DNA of 5,055 nt from an uncultured Thermoanaerobacteraceae bacterium (lineage in GTDB: Bacteria > Bacillota > DSM-12270 > Thermacetogeniales > Thermacetogeniaceae), in assembly GCA_937914965.1 (NCBI GenBank), contig CALGIY010000364.1:1-5055 (forward strand), in the 5' to 3' direction. A program made the translations under genes and the position numbers. Shown piece by piece: positions 4,808-5,055 of this stretch (position 1 is its first letter; every line of letters starts with the position of its first letter). A model generated the notes under the pieces. That model was not told the DNA's origin, searched no databases, and saw nothing but the letters and a program-made list of their open reading frames with translations.

Positions 4808-5055
4808 TTACTGGTCACTCTTTCCTGTTTTATTATCTGCTTCTCCCCGAACAAGCAAAACGCTGCAGGGGGCATTGTGCACCACATAGTCGGCCACACT
4901 ACCGATCATCAATGCACTAAAACGAGAATACCCGTGTGAACCCAGCACCATCAGGTCAGCACCTTGTTCCTCCGCCCAGGCCACAAGATCTTGCCTGGGA
5001 TTTCCGGTCAGTACCACCCCACTCACATCCTGAAGACCAGCATCTTTTGCTAAAC
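4808..5055 (-). CDS. Universal stress protein (UspA family), N-terminus missing
   Basis: Only the C-terminal 81 residues are in the window; the start lies beyond the right edge. The family is a cytosolic Rossmann-like fold of about 140-150 residues, many members of which bind ATP and accumulate under starvation or stress. The visible part contains GADLMVLGSHGYSRF and then IGSVADYVVHNAPCSVLLVR, which together give the G-2x-G-9x-G-S signature of ATP-binding UspA proteins. A short polar tail ends at TAA (4810-4808). A GTG at 5026-5024 could be mistaken for a start, but the frame continues without a stop to the edge and the upstream residues (LAKDAGLQD) fit the family. The target stress cannot be read from this fragment. 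Confidence 0.93.
   Translation of the reverse strand, partial: LAKDAGLQDVSGVVLTGNPRQDLVAWAEEQGADLMVLGSHGYSRFSALMIGSVADYVVHNAPCSVLLVRGEADNKTGKSDQ

Noticed and set aside
4753..4899. 49-residue N-terminal extension of the DUF503 protein
   Set aside because: It overlaps the stress-protein gene, has no family match, and the internal ATG has a good ribosome site.
1..5055. Searched for CRISPR repeats, transposase fragments, inverted-repeat ends, tRNAs, toxin-antitoxin pairs and phage genes
   Set aside because: None was visible; every substantial coding region belongs to a known chromosomal family.

Overview
The window looks like an ordinary chromosomal segment of a low-to-moderate-GC Firmicute, most likely a Clostridia or Peptococcaceae-type spore-former. 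The basis is strong purine-rich Shine-Dalgarno sites before nearly every gene, use of a TTG start, a GerM-type lipoprotein, and a glutamate racemase / RNase PH / XTP pyrophosphatase gene cluster of the kind known from Bacillus subtilis. The assignment is inference from gene content; no rRNA or tRNA is present to confirm it.

Layout. Positions 1-2557 are one minus-strand operon, read right to left: a UPF0316 membrane protein (DUF5698 + DUF2179), glutamate racemase murI, RNase PH rph, and RdgB/HAM1 nucleotide pyrophosphatase (cut by the left edge). Gaps and overlaps are 16 nt, 90 nt and an 8-nt overlap. An extended -10 promoter lies just upstream, near 2600-2608. Positions 2558-3017 are a 460-nt divergent intergenic region. 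It holds that promoter, a candidate rightward promoter, and an unusual leader with a second Shine-Dalgarno site and a 7-codon ORF. The only plus-strand gene, 3018-3629, is an acetate/succinate transporter of the SatP/YaaH/GPR1-FUN34 family. It ends in a hairpin that should terminate transcription from both sides. Positions 3712-4347 (minus) encode a lipoprotein with a GerMN domain, preceded by a candidate sigma-E-like promoter. Positions 4471-4752 (minus) encode a small DUF503/YlxP-type protein with its own terminator hairpin. The right edge cuts a universal stress protein (C-terminal 81 residues, minus).

How the genes fit together. MurI makes D-glutamate for peptidoglycan, RNase PH trims tRNA 3' ends, and RdgB removes non-canonical purine nucleoside triphosphates; they are housekeeping genes that share an operon rather than a pathway. 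In B. subtilis the gerM gene sits between racE and rph. Here that junction holds only 90 nt, and the GerMN gene lies about 1.7 kb upstream on the same strand, beyond the transporter gene. This suggests a rearranged version of a conserved sporulation/cell-wall cluster.

I found no mobile element, CRISPR array, tRNA, rRNA or recognisable defence system. Nothing here makes a convincing case for a new multi-gene system. The points most worth checking are the transporter leader, the displaced GerMN gene with its sporulation-type promoter, and several start-codon corrections.
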